DNA of 64,000 nucleotides from Salipaludibacillus aurantiacus (GCF_900111295.1 NZ_FOGT01000008.1:124001-188000), one strand, 5' to 3'. Shown: positions 1 to 9,147, numbered from the stretch's first letter. Made by a program: numbers and translations. The notes: generated by a model from the letters alone, not told the origin.

Positions 1-1128
1 GGAGCAGGCACGTCAGTCAATATGAACGCCAATGAAGTCATCGCAAACAGAGCGCTTGAAATACTGGGCGAAGAGAAAGGAAATGCGTTCGTGTTAAGCG
101 CCAATTCCCACGTGAATATGTCGCAGTCAACAAACGATGCCTTTCCGACCGGTTTCAAACTGGCTCTTCTGAACCGGATCAACCAGCTGCTGCCAGTGAT
201 GGAGGCTTTGCATTGCTCATTTCTCGATAAAGCATATGAGTTTGAGGGCTGCCTTAAGATGGGGCGGACCCACCTGCAGGACGCCGTACCGATCCGCCTC
301 GGACAGGAATTCGGCGCCTATGCAGCCGTTTTAGACAGAGATATTGAACGAATTAAGCAGACCCGGCCATTCCTTTATGAGACAAACATGGGGGCGACTG
401 CTGTCGGAACCGGATTAAATGCCGACCCTGAATATATTCGTCTCGTTATTAAAGAACTGGCGGACATTAGCGGTTTCCCCATGAAGACGTCAGTCAATCT
501 CGTAGACAGTACCCAAAACACGGACGTGTACACCACCGTCTCTGCTGCTTTGAAAATCTGTATGTCCAATCTCTCAAAAATAGCAAATGACCTCCGTCTG
601 ATGGCATCAGGCCCCCGGACCGGGCTGAATGAAATCCTCCTGCCGCCGAGACAGCCGGGCTCGTCAATTATGCCCGGCAAAGTGAATCCGGTCATGGCAG
701 AAGTCGTGAACCAGGTCGCGTTTAAAGTGATTGGCAATGATTTAACCGTTACATTAGCGTCAGAGGCCGGACAGTTTGAACTGAATGTGATGGAGCCCGT
801 ACTCGTCTCAAGCCTGCTTGATTCAATCAAAATGATGACAAACGTGATGGATGTATTTAACCGCTACTGTATCTCAGGCATTAAAGCAAACACGGAAAGA
901 ATGGAACAGTATGTCAGAAACAGCGTCGGAGTGATCACAGCCATCAACCCGCACGTGGGCTATGAGACCGCCTCTTCCATTGCAAAAGAAGCGATCGCTT
1001 CCGGGAGGCCGGTAAGGGACATTTGCGAAGAACGCGGCGTCCTGTCAGAAAGCGAACTGGACATTATACTGGATCCGTTTGAAATGACAAAACCCGGCAT
1101 CTCGGGCCATGAATTAAAAGAGAGGTGA
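1..1128 (+). CDS. aspA: Aspartate ammonia-lyase (aspartase), 5' truncated by window edge
   Basis: Cytosolic enzyme that deaminates L-aspartate to fumarate and ammonia. The reading frame is open from base 1 (GAGTSVNMNANEVIANRA...), so the N-terminus lies outside the window and the ATG at 22 is internal. The fumarase/aspartase superfamily signature GSSIMPGKVNPVMAEVV is present near 655-705. The TSVNMNANEVIANRA stretch and the C-terminal end (KPGISGHELKER) fit aspartase better than class II fumarase. The stop codon overlaps the candidate GTG starts of sdhC, so the two genes are probably translationally coupled. Fumarase remains a less likely alternative. Confidence 0.88.
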   Translation, partial: GAGTSVNMNANEVIANRALEILGEEKGNAFVLSANSHVNMSQSTNDAFPTGFKLALLNRINQLLPVMEALHCSFLDKAYEFEGCLKMGRTHLQDAVPIRLGQEFGAYAAVLDRDIERIKQTRPFLYETNMGATAVGTGLNADPEYIRLVIKELADISGFPMKTSVNLVDSTQNTDVYTTVSAALKICMSNLSKIANDLRLMASGPRTGLNEILLPPRQPGSSIMPGKVNPVMAEVVNQVAFKVIGNDLTVTLASEAGQFELNVMEPVLVSSLLDSIKMMTNVMDVFNRYCISGIKANTERMEQYVRNSVGVITAINPHVGYETASSIAKEAIASGRPVRDICEERGVLSESELDIILDPFEMTKPGISGHELKER

Positions 1129-1133
1129 AAGAG

Positions 1134-1754
1134 GTGGACAACGTGAAATCTGATCGCACATTTTTCTGGCGGAAGCTTCATTCCATTTCAGGACTCATCC
1201 CCATCGGCGTGTTCTTATTCGTTCACTTTGCGATTAATTATACAGCCTTTTACGGGGCTGAAACATATAACCAGGCGGCTGCCATGATGGGCAGCCTGCC
1301 ATTCCGCTATGCGATGGAGATCGGGATTATTTTTATCCCGCTTCTCTTCCATGGCATTTATGGGATTTATATAGCCCGTGAAGCGAAAAACAATATTTCT
1401 GCCTATAAATACGAAAAAAACTGGTATTTTTACTTTCAGCGTGTCTCAGGAATCCTCGTTTTTCTGTTTCTCGTCTGGCACGTAGGGACGACGAGAATCC
1501 CTGCGGCGTTTGGCGCTGAAGTTAACTTTGATATGGTAGCCAGTCTTGTAGCTAATCCTGTTTACCTGTTTTTCTATATTGTTGGCATTCTGATGACCAC
1601 TTACCATTTCAGCAACGGCTTCCGCACGATGCTGATCACATGGGGCATTACGGTTAACCGGAAATCCCAGAACTTTGGCAAAGTGATCGGCGTGATTCTG
1701 TTTATTGTGCTGTCGGGAATCGGACTGACTGCGATTTTTGCCTTTGTGTCGTAG
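1134..1754 (+). CDS. sdhC: Succinate dehydrogenase cytochrome b558 subunit
   Basis: Membrane anchor of complex II, about 206 residues with five hydrophobic helices, as in the Bacillus di-heme b558 family. Histidines suited to heme ligation occur in helix contexts: LHSISG and FVHF near the N-terminus, FHGIYG, VWHVG and TYHFSNG. Three in-frame GTG codons are possible starts (1125, 1134, 1143). The one at 1134 follows GAGGTGA with 5-nt spacing; 1143 is almost as good. It lies directly downstream of and overlaps aspA, and sdhA follows 27 bases after its stop. Confidence 0.92.
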   Translation: MDNVKSDRTFFWRKLHSISGLIPIGVFLFVHFAINYTAFYGAETYNQAAAMMGSLPFRYAMEIGIIFIPLLFHGIYGIYIAREAKNNISAYKYEKNWYFYFQRVSGILVFLFLVWHVGTTRIPAAFGAEVNFDMVASLVANPVYLFFYIVGILMTTYHFSNGFRTMLITWGITVNRKSQNFGKVIGVILFIVLSGIGLTAIFAFVS

Positions 1755-1781
1755 AAGATATAAAGAGGAGGACATAAGCTT

Positions 1782-3551
1782 ATGAAGCGACAAAAAATAG
1801 TGGTTGTCGGCGGCGGCCTGGCCGGGCTGATGGCGACAATTAAAATAGTGGAAATGGGTTTGGATGTGGACTTGCTGTCACTGGTTCCAGTCAAACGGTC
1901 CCATTCCGTCTGCGCCCAGGGCGGCATTAACGGCGCTTGCAATACGAAAGGGGAGAATGATTCCCCGTGGGAGCACTTTGACGATACGCTGTACGGGGGT
2001 GACTTCCTTGCCAACCAGACCCAGGTATGGGGGATGTGCGAGGCCGCCCCGAAAATCATTCATATGTTTGACCGAATGGGAGTGATGTTCAACCGGACAC
2101 CGGAAGGACTTCTGGACTTCCGCCGGTTCGGCGGCACCCAGCACCGCAGGACGGCGTTTGCGGGCGCGACGACAGGGCAGCAGCTTCTTTACGCCCTTGA
2201 TGAACAAGTCCGGAAATTCGAGTCGGAAGGAAGGGTTCGAAAGTTCGAAGGATGGGATTTTGTCTCTGCTGTTTTAGATGATGAGGGGGTGTGCCGCGGT
2301 GTCACCGCTCAGGAACTCCTGTCTATGGAGGTCCGTTCATTTAAAGGGGAAGCGGTAATTATGGCTAGCGGCGGGCCGGGGATGATTTTCGGCCGGTCGA
2401 CGAACTCACTGATCAATACCGGATCAGCTGCAGGCAAACTCTACAGGCAGGGCGCCATCTATGCGAACGGGGAATTTATCCAGATCCACCCGACCGCCAT
2501 TCCGGGAGATGACAAACTCCGTCTCATGAGCGAGTCTGCCCGTGGAGAAGGGGCACGAGTCTGGACTTATAAAGACGGCAAGCCGTGGTATTTCCTCGAA
2601 GAGAAGTACCCGGCATACGGAAACCTGGTGCCGCGTGATATCGCCACAAGAGAAATCTTCGATGTGTGTGTGAATCAGAAGCTGGGCGTCGATGGTGAAA
2701 ATAAAGTCTACCTCGATGTGTCCCATATTGACCCGGAACTTCTGAATGTCCGATTAGGCGGCATTCTTGAAATTTATGAAAAATTTATGGGTGATGATCC
2801 CAGAAAAGTACCGATGAAAATCTTCCCTGGCGTCCATTACTCAATGGGAGGCCTGTGGGTGGATAATAACCAGCAAACGTCCATCCCAGGGCTGTTTGCC
2901 GCAGGGGAATGTGATTACTCGCAGCACGGGGCGAACCGGCTTGGCGCCAATTCCCTGCTGTCAGCTGTCTATGGTGGAATGGTTGCCGGGCCAGAAGCCG
3001 TACGTTATGCCAAAAATAGCGAACAGGCAACAGACGGTGTTTCCGACCGTATTTTTACGGAACAGCTCAAGCAGGACCAGCAAGAGATGACACAGATCTT
3101 GAGTATGAGCGGCAGCGAAAATGCCTATCAGCTCCATCAGGAGATGGGCACGCTCATGACGGAGAACGTCACGGTCGTAAGGGAGAACAAAAAATTACTG
3201 GAAACAGATAAGCAGCTCGCCAACCTGATGCATCGTTTTGAAAACATTAATATCCAGGATTCATTAAAATGGCATAACCATGCTCTAACCTTTGTAAGAG
3301 GGCTAAAAGGCATGATGGATCTCGCCAAAGTCATTACCCAGGGCGCCTATCTGCGCGATGAAAGCCGCGGCTCCCATTATAAGCCTGAGTTCCCTGACCG
3401 GGACGATGAGAAGTTTCTCAAAACAACAATGGCTAAGTTTAATGCGGCAGAGCGGAAGCCTGAATTCAGCTACCAGGAAGTAGATATCTCGAAAATTACC
3501 CCCCGTAAACGCGACTATACGAAAGGCAAGAAAGCGGGTGTGAAGTCATGA
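1782..3551 (+). CDS. sdhA: Succinate dehydrogenase flavoprotein subunit
   Basis: 589-residue catalytic subunit that oxidises succinate to fumarate, or reduces fumarate in the reverse direction. The N-terminal FAD-binding GGGLAG motif is at residues 10-15. The HSVCAQGG segment carries His41, the expected covalent FAD ligand. Substrate-site motifs include HPTAIPGDD and SESARGEGARVW. Length matches the Bacillus protein (about 586). RBS AGGAGG lies upstream of the ATG. The gene overlaps sdhB by 4 bases, typical of the sdhCAB operon. Confidence 0.96.
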   Translation: MKRQKIVVVGGGLAGLMATIKIVEMGLDVDLLSLVPVKRSHSVCAQGGINGACNTKGENDSPWEHFDDTLYGGDFLANQTQVWGMCEAAPKIIHMFDRMGVMFNRTPEGLLDFRRFGGTQHRRTAFAGATTGQQLLYALDEQVRKFESEGRVRKFEGWDFVSAVLDDEGVCRGVTAQELLSMEVRSFKGEAVIMASGGPGMIFGRSTNSLINTGSAAGKLYRQGAIYANGEFIQIHPTAIPGDDKLRLMSESARGEGARVWTYKDGKPWYFLEEKYPAYGNLVPRDIATREIFDVCVNQKLGVDGENKVYLDVSHIDPELLNVRLGGILEIYEKFMGDDPRKVPMKIFPGVHYSMGGLWVDNNQQTSIPGLFAAGECDYSQHGANRLGANSLLSAVYGGMVAGPEAVRYAKNSEQATDGVSDRIFTEQLKQDQQEMTQILSMSGSENAYQLHQEMGTLMTENVTVVRENKKLLETDKQLANLMHRFENINIQDSLKWHNHALTFVRGLKGMMDLAKVITQGAYLRDESRGSHYKPEFPDRDDEKFLKTTMAKFNAAERKPEFSYQEVDISKITPRKRDYTKGKKAGVKS

Positions 3552-4303
3552 CCACGAACGGTAAACTAGTTCATTTAAAGATCCGGCGGCAGGACGGCCC
3601 GTCTTCTGACAGCTATGTGGAAGAATTTGAGGTGCCGTACCGGCCGAGCATGAATATTATTTCTGCCCTGATGGAAATTCGTAAAAATCCCGTCAACAAG
3701 GACGGAAAAGAGACCTCACCGGTGCAATGGGAATCGGTCTGTCTTGAAGAAGTGTGCGGGGCGTGCTCAATCCTCGTGAACGGAAAGCCAAGGCAAGCCT
3801 GCTCAACTCTAATTGATTCACTTGAACAGCCAATCCATCTCGCACCGTTAAAAACGTTCTCATGTGAACGTGACCTGATCGTCAATCGAAAGCAAATGTT
3901 TGACGCCTTAATGAAAGTAAAGGCGTGGATTGATATTGACGGCACCCACGACCTCGGTCCAGGACCGCGATTGGCTGAAGAAGATAGGCAGTGGGCCTAT
4001 GAATTAAGTAAGTGTATGACGTGCGGACTCTGTTTTGAAGCGTGCCCGAATGTGAATGACCGATCGACCTTTATAGGTCCTGCCCCTTTATCACAGGTCC
4101 GATTGTTCAACACCCATCCGACAGGTAAAATGCAGGCATCCAAAAGGCTTGAAAGCATTATGATCGAAGGAGGTATCACTTCGTGCGGGAACTCAGGCAA
4201 CTGCGCTGAAGTATGCCCGAAAGAAATTCCATTAACACACTCTATTGCAGCAATGAATAAATCCACAACTGCGTACTCTTTTAAAAGATTTTTTGTAAAA
4301 TAG
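3548..4303 (+). CDS. sdhB: Succinate dehydrogenase iron-sulfur subunit
   Basis: 251-residue electron-transfer subunit linking SdhA flavin to SdhC hemes and menaquinone. Plant-type [2Fe-2S] cysteines lie in CLEEVCGACS and the following QAC. Two ferredoxin-type clusters follow in CMTCGLCFEACP and CGNSGNCAEVCP ([4Fe-4S] and [3Fe-4S] sites). The ATG overlaps the sdhA stop by four bases, implying translational coupling. It is the last gene of the operon, followed by a strong terminator. Confidence 0.96.
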   Translation: MTTNGKLVHLKIRRQDGPSSDSYVEEFEVPYRPSMNIISALMEIRKNPVNKDGKETSPVQWESVCLEEVCGACSILVNGKPRQACSTLIDSLEQPIHLAPLKTFSCERDLIVNRKQMFDALMKVKAWIDIDGTHDLGPGPRLAEEDRQWAYELSKCMTCGLCFEACPNVNDRSTFIGPAPLSQVRLFNTHPTGKMQASKRLESIMIEGGITSCGNSGNCAEVCPKEIPLTHSIAAMNKSTTAYSFKRFFVK

Positions 4304-4310
4304 CTTTAGC

Positions 4311-4342
4311 CGCTGTCCTTCAAGGGGACGGCGTTTTTTTTT
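4311..4342 (+). terminator. Rho-independent terminator after sdhB
   Basis: Hairpin CGCTGTCC / GGACGGCG with a short loop, followed by a run of nine T residues, 7 bases past the sdhB stop. Confidence 0.9.
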
Positions 4343-4509
4343 AGTTATTTGTATTTGCCCCTTAAAAGAAAGCCAGGGAATAAAGGTCTTTTTACCCAAA
4401 TGATGTCATACATTCCCCCATTAAATGGATACTATTATGTTAGAATGTAACTGAGTTAGTGAGGGACAGAGCAGGTAATCTGTTTCTTTGGGGAACGGGG
4501 GAGCTTTTT

Positions 4510-5220
4510 ATGAATGCACTTTTAACTTTAATACCCATAATCTTAAGCGTGCTCCAGGGTATTGAACATTTTGTAGGCAAGCGGCTGGTGACAGGGGAAG
4601 AGAAGAAGCTTTCAGAGACAGAGGGGAAAACCCTTGCACGTGTGGCCCGTACGATTCTTGGGCTTTTCCTGTTAGGTGCGATCCTATTTTCCTTTTCTTT
4701 AAATATGCAATATGAATTTTTGAGAAACGTCCTTGTCTTTGCCTTTATAGTCGGATATGGAATTAAAGCAGTGATGGAGTGGAAGTACCTTGAAGGGACA
4801 AAACATGTGGCTACCGTCACCTTTATGTGTCTCAGTGTAGCGGCTGTTTTGGGAAGCTTTCATTTAATCTATGAAAGAAACCTGACCACCTATGGAGCCG
4901 TCATGGCAGAAGTGATAGATCAAGAGGAGACCGTGAAGAGCATTAATATAGAAACGCTCGACCAGAGCTCCTCAATTGAAACGGAAGACGAGAGACTGAT
5001 TGCAGAGATCCTTTCTGATCCGGCAGAAATGGTCCTTTTTGAGACTTCCCCAGTCCCTTTAGGCTCTTATCATCTCACTGTTCATACAGAAAATAATCAG
5101 TTTCAGTTTTATATCGGGGACGACTCGCTGGTAAAAAGGGAGTTTGGAACGTTAATTGAATATGAAATTTTAAAGGATAACGAACTATACAGGCTAATTA
5201 AAAGTGAGCTGGAGAAGTAA
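4510..5220 (+). CDS. DUF4181-like membrane protein with C-terminal extracytoplasmic domain
   Basis: 236-residue protein of unknown function. The start is ATG 4510, preceded by GGGGGAG; an earlier GTG at 4459 has no RBS. Four hydrophobic segments occupy roughly the first 130 residues. The context FLLGAILFSFSLNM followed by GIKAVMEWKYLEG resembles the DUF4181 family of Bacillus membrane proteins. About 110 mostly polar residues follow that are not recognised. It stands alone between a terminator and a convergent hydrolase gene. Confidence 0.6.
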   Translation: MNALLTLIPIILSVLQGIEHFVGKRLVTGEEKKLSETEGKTLARVARTILGLFLLGAILFSFSLNMQYEFLRNVLVFAFIVGYGIKAVMEWKYLEGTKHVATVTFMCLSVAAVLGSFHLIYERNLTTYGAVMAEVIDQEETVKSINIETLDQSSSIETEDERLIAEILSDPAEMVLFETSPVPLGSYHLTVHTENNQFQFYIGDDSLVKREFGTLIEYEILKDNELYRLIKSELEK

Positions 5221-5281
5221 TTTATTTTTGCAGGCTTCAATAGTAGTGGCGCATGTGTATGCTGCCTGGTCTGGTGCAAGC

Positions 5282-5314
5282 AAAAAACTCCCCAATACTC
5301 ACGCAGAGGGGAGG
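5282..5314 (-). terminator. Terminator of the metallo-beta-lactamase-fold gene
   Basis: Read on the minus strand: CTCCCC, loop, GGGGAG, then TTTTTT. It lies about 45 bases downstream of the stop of the 5360-6205 gene. Confidence 0.7.
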
Positions 5315-5359
5315 AGGACGATTATCACGCCGAAACTAAATTACTTTTTGGTGAAAACC

Positions 5360-6205
5360 TTAGTTGACATACTTGCCGTGCTCAGGCTTAGCCATGTCAT
5401 CAAAATTTTCGGCTAATTTTTCTAAATTTTCTTTTAGTAATTCACCTGACATAGGCAATCCGTGGCCCGTCACAGCAACAGATGGCTTTAATGAGGCCAG
5501 CTTAACGACCGATTCCTTGGCTGCCTTCCAATCTGTCGTCAAGTATTTTGGCGGACCGCTGATTTCCTGTTCCTGGGTTATCACTTTATAAAGAGATTCC
5601 TGTTTAACAGTCACAAACGCATCTCCAGCGACCAGCGCCCGGTCGTTCTCCCTGAAAAGAGCTATTTGACCTGGTGTGTGTCCGGGCGTATGAATCCATT
5701 TGAATTCCGGCAAATAAGGGACAGATCCATCGGCAGGTAATGGTTTAACGTTGTTTCCTAAATTAATGGGTTCATTAGGGAACATCGGCGACATCTTTGC
5801 AACCATGCCTCCTTCAACCGAGGGATCCGGTTTCGGGTAACTTCTTTCTCCGGTTAAATAAGGCATTTCTAACTCGTGTGCGTAAACAGGAATCTGCCAA
5901 TGTTCAACCAGTTCAATAATGGCTCCTACATGGTCAAAGTGTCCGTGAGTTAATATGATTGCTTTTGGCCGGCTGTCAGTCCCAAACCGTTTTTCAACAG
6001 CGGATATAATATCCTTGGCTGAATGAGGCATTCCTGCGTCAACCAATACAAAATCCGAGGTTTTTGGGTCGCCGATCATATGAATATTTACGATCTGCAC
6101 GGTGTAATTGTAAAGATCCGGCAAAACTTCTATACCTGAACCACTTTCTTTAGAAGTGGCTGGAATATATTTATAATCACTTCCGTAATTCATTTGCTTA
6201 TCCAT
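5360..6205 (-). CDS. MBL-fold metallo-hydrolase
   Basis: 281-residue metallo-beta-lactamase-fold hydrolase. The metal-binding motif THGHFDHVG (HxHxDH) is clear, followed by downstream ligands in HTPGHTPGQ, AGDAF and VTGHGLP. No signal peptide, so probably cytosolic. The substrate cannot be read from sequence; hydrolase of thioesters or lactones of the glyoxalase II-like group is a general possibility. The start is ATG 6205 (MDKQMNYG): GGAGGAAA lies 6-13 bases upstream, and the upstream in-frame GTG at 6220 overlaps that RBS. Confidence 0.85.
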   Translation of the reverse strand: MDKQMNYGSDYKYIPATSKESGSGIEVLPDLYNYTVQIVNIHMIGDPKTSDFVLVDAGMPHSAKDIISAVEKRFGTDSRPKAIILTHGHFDHVGAIIELVEHWQIPVYAHELEMPYLTGERSYPKPDPSVEGGMVAKMSPMFPNEPINLGNNVKPLPADGSVPYLPEFKWIHTPGHTPGQIALFRENDRALVAGDAFVTVKQESLYKVITQEQEISGPPKYLTTDWKAAKESVVKLASLKPSVAVTGHGLPMSGELLKENLEKLAENFDDMAKPEHGKYVN

Positions 6206-6428
6206 AAGTGTTTCCTCCACGATTTAGGCATGTAGTTAGTCTTCCCGTTGTAAATTTATCTACACCCAAATACGGATAATATTAAAAATCAGCACTAAAG
6301 CCTTAAATTAATGAGGGCGTTGGCACGAGAAGCTCTCCGGCAAATTTTGTATTATTGGGAGAGGGTTTTTAGAGCAGAGGGTAAAATAAATAACTGACTT
6401 TAAGGAGTAATAAGGAGGCAGGAAAGTA

Positions 6429-6659
6429 GTGAAAATGTTAAGAAGTATTTTAATGGTTTTGGTTATTTTATTAGCTGGTTACAGTCTTTTTACGCAAAAC
6501 TTTGAGTTAATGCCTTATCTAATGCTGCTGTTAAGTTTTTCTGTATTACTGACAGGAGTAACATTTCTTAATAAAGACAAAAAGGCCTTTTCAGGCTATT
6601 CGAGTATTCTTGCTTCTTTGTTTGTTTTTATAGTATCTATAACGATGTTTTTAAATTAA
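6429..6659 (+). CDS. Small YczI-like (DUF3953) membrane protein
   Basis: 76-residue protein with three hydrophobic segments separated by short loops (LVILLAGYSL, LMPYLMLLLSFSVLLTG, SSILASLFVFIVSITMFL). Length and layout resemble the Bacillus YczI/DUF3953 family, function unknown. The GTG at 6429 follows AAGGAGG at 10-nt spacing; an ATG two codons later is also possible. Confidence 0.65.
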   Translation: MKMLRSILMVLVILLAGYSLFTQNFELMPYLMLLLSFSVLLTGVTFLNKDKKAFSGYSSILASLFVFIVSITMFLN

Positions 6660-6670
6660 CGGGTGGTGGG

Positions 6671-6834
6671 AGAGACCTTATAATTATGGACAGCCACATT
6701 ATAAGATGAAGATCTACATTATAAAATTAAAACTCTACCTTATAAACGCGAAACTCTACCGTATAGAAAGGAAACTCTACCTTATAAGAGTGTAACTCTA
6801 CCGTATAAAAAGGCCACTCTACCGTATAACAAAT
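6671..6834. repeat. 21-bp tandem repeat array, about 8 copies
   Basis: CTCTACC(G/T)TATA units begin at 6733, 6754, 6775, 6796 and 6817, exactly 21 bp apart. Three more degenerate copies precede them at about 6671, 6691 and 6712. No ORF runs through the array. One related single copy (AACTCTACTTTATAAC) occurs near 35221. Confidence 0.9.
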
Positions 6835-6956
6835 TTCGATAATAAATGCACCGCTGTCAATCCCCCCGTGACCCTAGCCAGATGCAGCGGCAGTTATAAA
6901 GCAGTCGAGATGAAGGGCAGAGGAGTTTTCTGGAAAAAGATAAGCAGGTGATAAAG

Positions 6957-7379
6957 GTGACTGTAAAAGGGCTGAATCATTTTTTATTTTCGGTTTCAGA
7001 CTTAGAAAAATCAATTAAATTTTACACAGAAGTTTTCAGCGCAAAATTGTTGGTAAAAGGTAGAAGCACAGCTTATTTTGATTTAGATGGTATGTGGCTT
7101 GCTCTTAATGAAGAGAAGCGGATTCCCCGAAACGAAATAAACCACTCGTATACCCATATAGCTTTTTCTATAGATAAAACAGACTATGATCGCAACTACC
7201 AGAAACTGAAGGAGCTGAATGTAAACATCCTTTCAGGCCGCCCACGGGACGAAAAAGACAAAAGGTCAATTTACTTTACTGACCCGGACGGCCATAAGTT
7301 TGAATTTCATACAGGTACTTTGCAGGACAGGTTGGATTACTACAAGAAAGAAAAACCACATATGGAGTTCTTTGATTGA
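6957..7379 (+). CDS. fosB: Metallothiol (bacillithiol) transferase FosB, fosfomycin resistance
   Basis: 140-residue vicinal-oxygen-chelate fold enzyme that opens the fosfomycin epoxide by adding bacillithiol in the cytosol. Metal ligands expected for the family are visible: His in [14 protein letters not shown], His in SYTHIAF, and Glu in the [12 protein letters not shown] tail. [14 protein letters not shown] and [19 protein letters not shown] are family hallmarks. GTG 6957 follows AGGTGA by 5 nt; GTG 6948 is the alternative. Presence implies a bacillithiol-producing host. Confidence 0.93.
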   Translation: MTVKGLNHFLFSVSDLEKSIKFYTEVFSAKLLVKGRSTAYFDLDGMWLALNEEKRIPRNEINHSYTHIAFSIDKTDYDRNYQKLKELNVNILSGRPRDEKDKRSIYFTDPDGHKFEFHTGTLQDRLDYYKKEKPHMEFFD

Positions 7380-7473
7380 GGGGTTGTTTGCAGGCAAGCA
7401 TGATTATTAAAGTGGGATAAAATTGAATAACGTTTCATTAAAGGGCTACTGATAAAAGATGAAGTGACAAGGC

Positions 7474-7641
7474 ATGAACAAAAGGTTTACTGTTTTATTA
7501 TTAGGTTTATCCAGTATATTTTTCCTGGTTGGCGGTTTTTTCCGGGACTCTTTTGCACACGCAACGGCCATTGGTTTTACTGGAGGAGTGCTCTTATTCA
7601 CAGGGGCTGGCTATTTTATTTATAAACAGTGGCAGCATTAA
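7474..7641 (+). CDS. Small two-helix membrane protein, 55 aa
   Basis: ATG 7474 to TAA 7639-7641, MNKRFTVLLLGLSS... Two hydrophobic stretches (VLLLGLSSIFFLVGGFF and IGFTGGVLLFTGAGYFIY) flank a short polar turn, ending in KQWQH. Positively charged termini suggest both ends face the cytoplasm. The upstream GAAGTGACAAGGC is a modest RBS. Function not recognised; supported by ORF structure and composition only. Confidence 0.55.
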   Translation: MNKRFTVLLLGLSSIFFLVGGFFRDSFAHATAIGFTGGVLLFTGAGYFIYKQWQH

Positions 7642-7715
7642 ACTAGGAGTCACTCAAAGAAATGAGAGTTATAATTATTACATACTATTAAATAATAGAA
7701 AGCAGGTTGGCAGAT

Positions 7716-8171
7716 ATGAGTAATGATTCGATTAGTCAGATGTGGGAGGACTTTATGAAGGTGAATCCGAAGGCGCCAGAAAGTTATGAAGCATGGGCGT
7801 TTGGGGATTCTAAGGAAATGGCTGATGAACTGGCAGAATTAGTACTGGAAGGCAGAAAAACAGCGACAGCTTCAAATTATTCATTATACGGAGATGAAGA
7901 GCCGTTACCTTTTGTTGGTCTTTATAATATTATTCTTGATGGGGATGGAAAAGCTGTAGCCGTAGCCGAAACAACCTCGGTTGAGATTGTTCCATTTGAT
8001 GAAGTGACTGAAGAACACGCTTATTTAGAAGGTGAAGGCGACCGCACCTTAAAATATTGGCGGGACGTACACGAAGATTTTTTTAAAAAAGAATTCAAAG
8101 AGGTTAATCAGGAGTTTCATAGTAAAATACCAGTAGTCTGTGAAAGGTTTAAGGTAGTATATAAGAAATAA
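7716..8171 (+). CDS. ASCH domain protein
   Basis: 151-residue cytosolic protein of the ASCH superfamily (PUA-like beta barrel, proposed RNA or nucleotide binding). Typical features are WAFGDSKEMADELAELVLEG, then RKTATASNYSLY, a hydrophobic barrel strand region (VGLYNIILDGDGKAVAVAETTSV), and a TLKYWRDVHEDFF segment. Length matches single-domain ASCH proteins. ATG 7716 is preferred over an upstream TTG at 7707. No operon partner is evident. Confidence 0.8.
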   Translation: MSNDSISQMWEDFMKVNPKAPESYEAWAFGDSKEMADELAELVLEGRKTATASNYSLYGDEEPLPFVGLYNIILDGDGKAVAVAETTSVEIVPFDEVTEEHAYLEGEGDRTLKYWRDVHEDFFKKEFKEVNQEFHSKIPVVCERFKVVYKK

Positions 8172-8280
8172 AGGCCGAGCGAAGCTTATGGTGGAGCAGC
8201 TTATATGAAATAATGTTGAACCTCAACTTACTCTTTAAAAAACCGTTTGAAATCCTGCCAATTACTAGCGAAAGTAGTAA

Positions 8281-8307
8281 TGATGGACGTTGTCTGAACG
8301 TCCATCA
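8281..8307. terminator. Perfect inverted repeat between convergent genes
   Basis: TGATGGACGTT / AACGTCCATCA with a 5-base loop, between the ASCH gene and the convergent DUF4385 gene. No long T-run follows, so a terminator role is inferred from location. Confidence 0.5.
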
Positions 8308-8320
8308 GACAGGCTCAGGT

Positions 8321-8767
8321 TCACCCGTACTTTTTCTGATGCTCTTTCTTTTTCTTTAAATATTCTTCATCGTTTCGGACAATCTTCCATTTCTCTTCGA
8401 AAATACGTGCTGATTCCGCTTTCTCATCATTAATCTCTCGCGGATTGATCTCCCCCTCCTTATCGTATTTCTTTCCGCCTTTATAGTTCGCGTAGCGCCT
8501 CGCTCTCGTGTAGCCCATTTGGATAAACTTCCGAGCCATATCCATTCCTACGAAGTCATCTTTTTCTTTATACTCTTCAAAAAGTTGATAAATTTTCTCG
8601 GAGGACTCTTTGGCAATCTCAGGAGTTTTAAATCTCCAGTGAGGCAGAATCTCCCCTTTATAGGGTTCTACCATGAGAACTCCCTGCTCCCCGCGTCCCA
8701 CTCTATACTTGTCAGGCTCTTTCCTAAAGTCGATGTTGTCAAAATCAAGATCGTAATCAAAACTCAT
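8321..8767 (-). CDS. DUF4385 family protein
   Basis: 148-residue highly charged cytosolic protein of unknown function. The family resemblance is in the N-terminal FDYDLDFDNIDFRK, PHWRFKTPEIA, and the arginine-rich FIQMGYTRARRYANYKGGKKY. The ATG at 8767 follows AAGGATG at suitable distance; a GTG at 8776 would crowd the RBS. Monocistronic. Confidence 0.7.
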   Translation of the reverse strand: MSFDYDLDFDNIDFRKEPDKYRVGRGEQGVLMVEPYKGEILPHWRFKTPEIAKESSEKIYQLFEEYKEKDDFVGMDMARKFIQMGYTRARRYANYKGGKKYDKEGEINPREINDEKAESARIFEEKWKIVRNDEEYLKKKKEHQKKYG

Positions 8768-8940
8768 ATTATCCACATCCTTTCCAATAGATATTCCATA
8801 AAACTGATGAACTTAAACGGAAAATAGACCTTCATGTGTGCTTTCAAGGTGGTTAACAAATCAGGAAATTTCCGAAGGCGTAATTGAAGCTATAAAAAAG
8901 AAAAGGAAAGTGCTAACCATTGGTCAAAAAGCGTAGGGGA

Positions 8941-9084
8941 AAATACAAGGGATTCGAAAGAGAACTAAGTTCAGTATATATTTTAAAGGAATATCAAGGA
9001 AAGGGAATAGGAAGGTTACTCTACAAAGAGCAAATGGATACCATCAAAACAACGGTTAATTTAAAATATTCCAAATTTTTCTAA
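8941..9084 (+). pseudogene. GNAT acetyltransferase remnant
   Basis: One frame reads KYKGFERELSSVYILKEY then QGKGIGRLLYKEQ, the acetyl-CoA pyrophosphate-binding motif (Q/RxxGxG) of GNAT acetyltransferases, before a stop at 9082. No start codon or N-terminal half is present. A later phrase (ETIFYERGF, about 9110-9140, another frame) resembles the C-terminal FYEKLGF motif. Interpreted as a decayed gene. Confidence 0.45.
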
Positions 9085-9147
9085 TAGTTGGTATTGTCAT
9101 TTATGGAGTGGAAACGATCTTTTATGAGCGGGGATTTTCAAGCAACG

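Noticed and set aside
375-830. 151-codon ORF antisense to aspA
   Set aside because: Shadow of the well-supported aspartase reading frame; no RBS.
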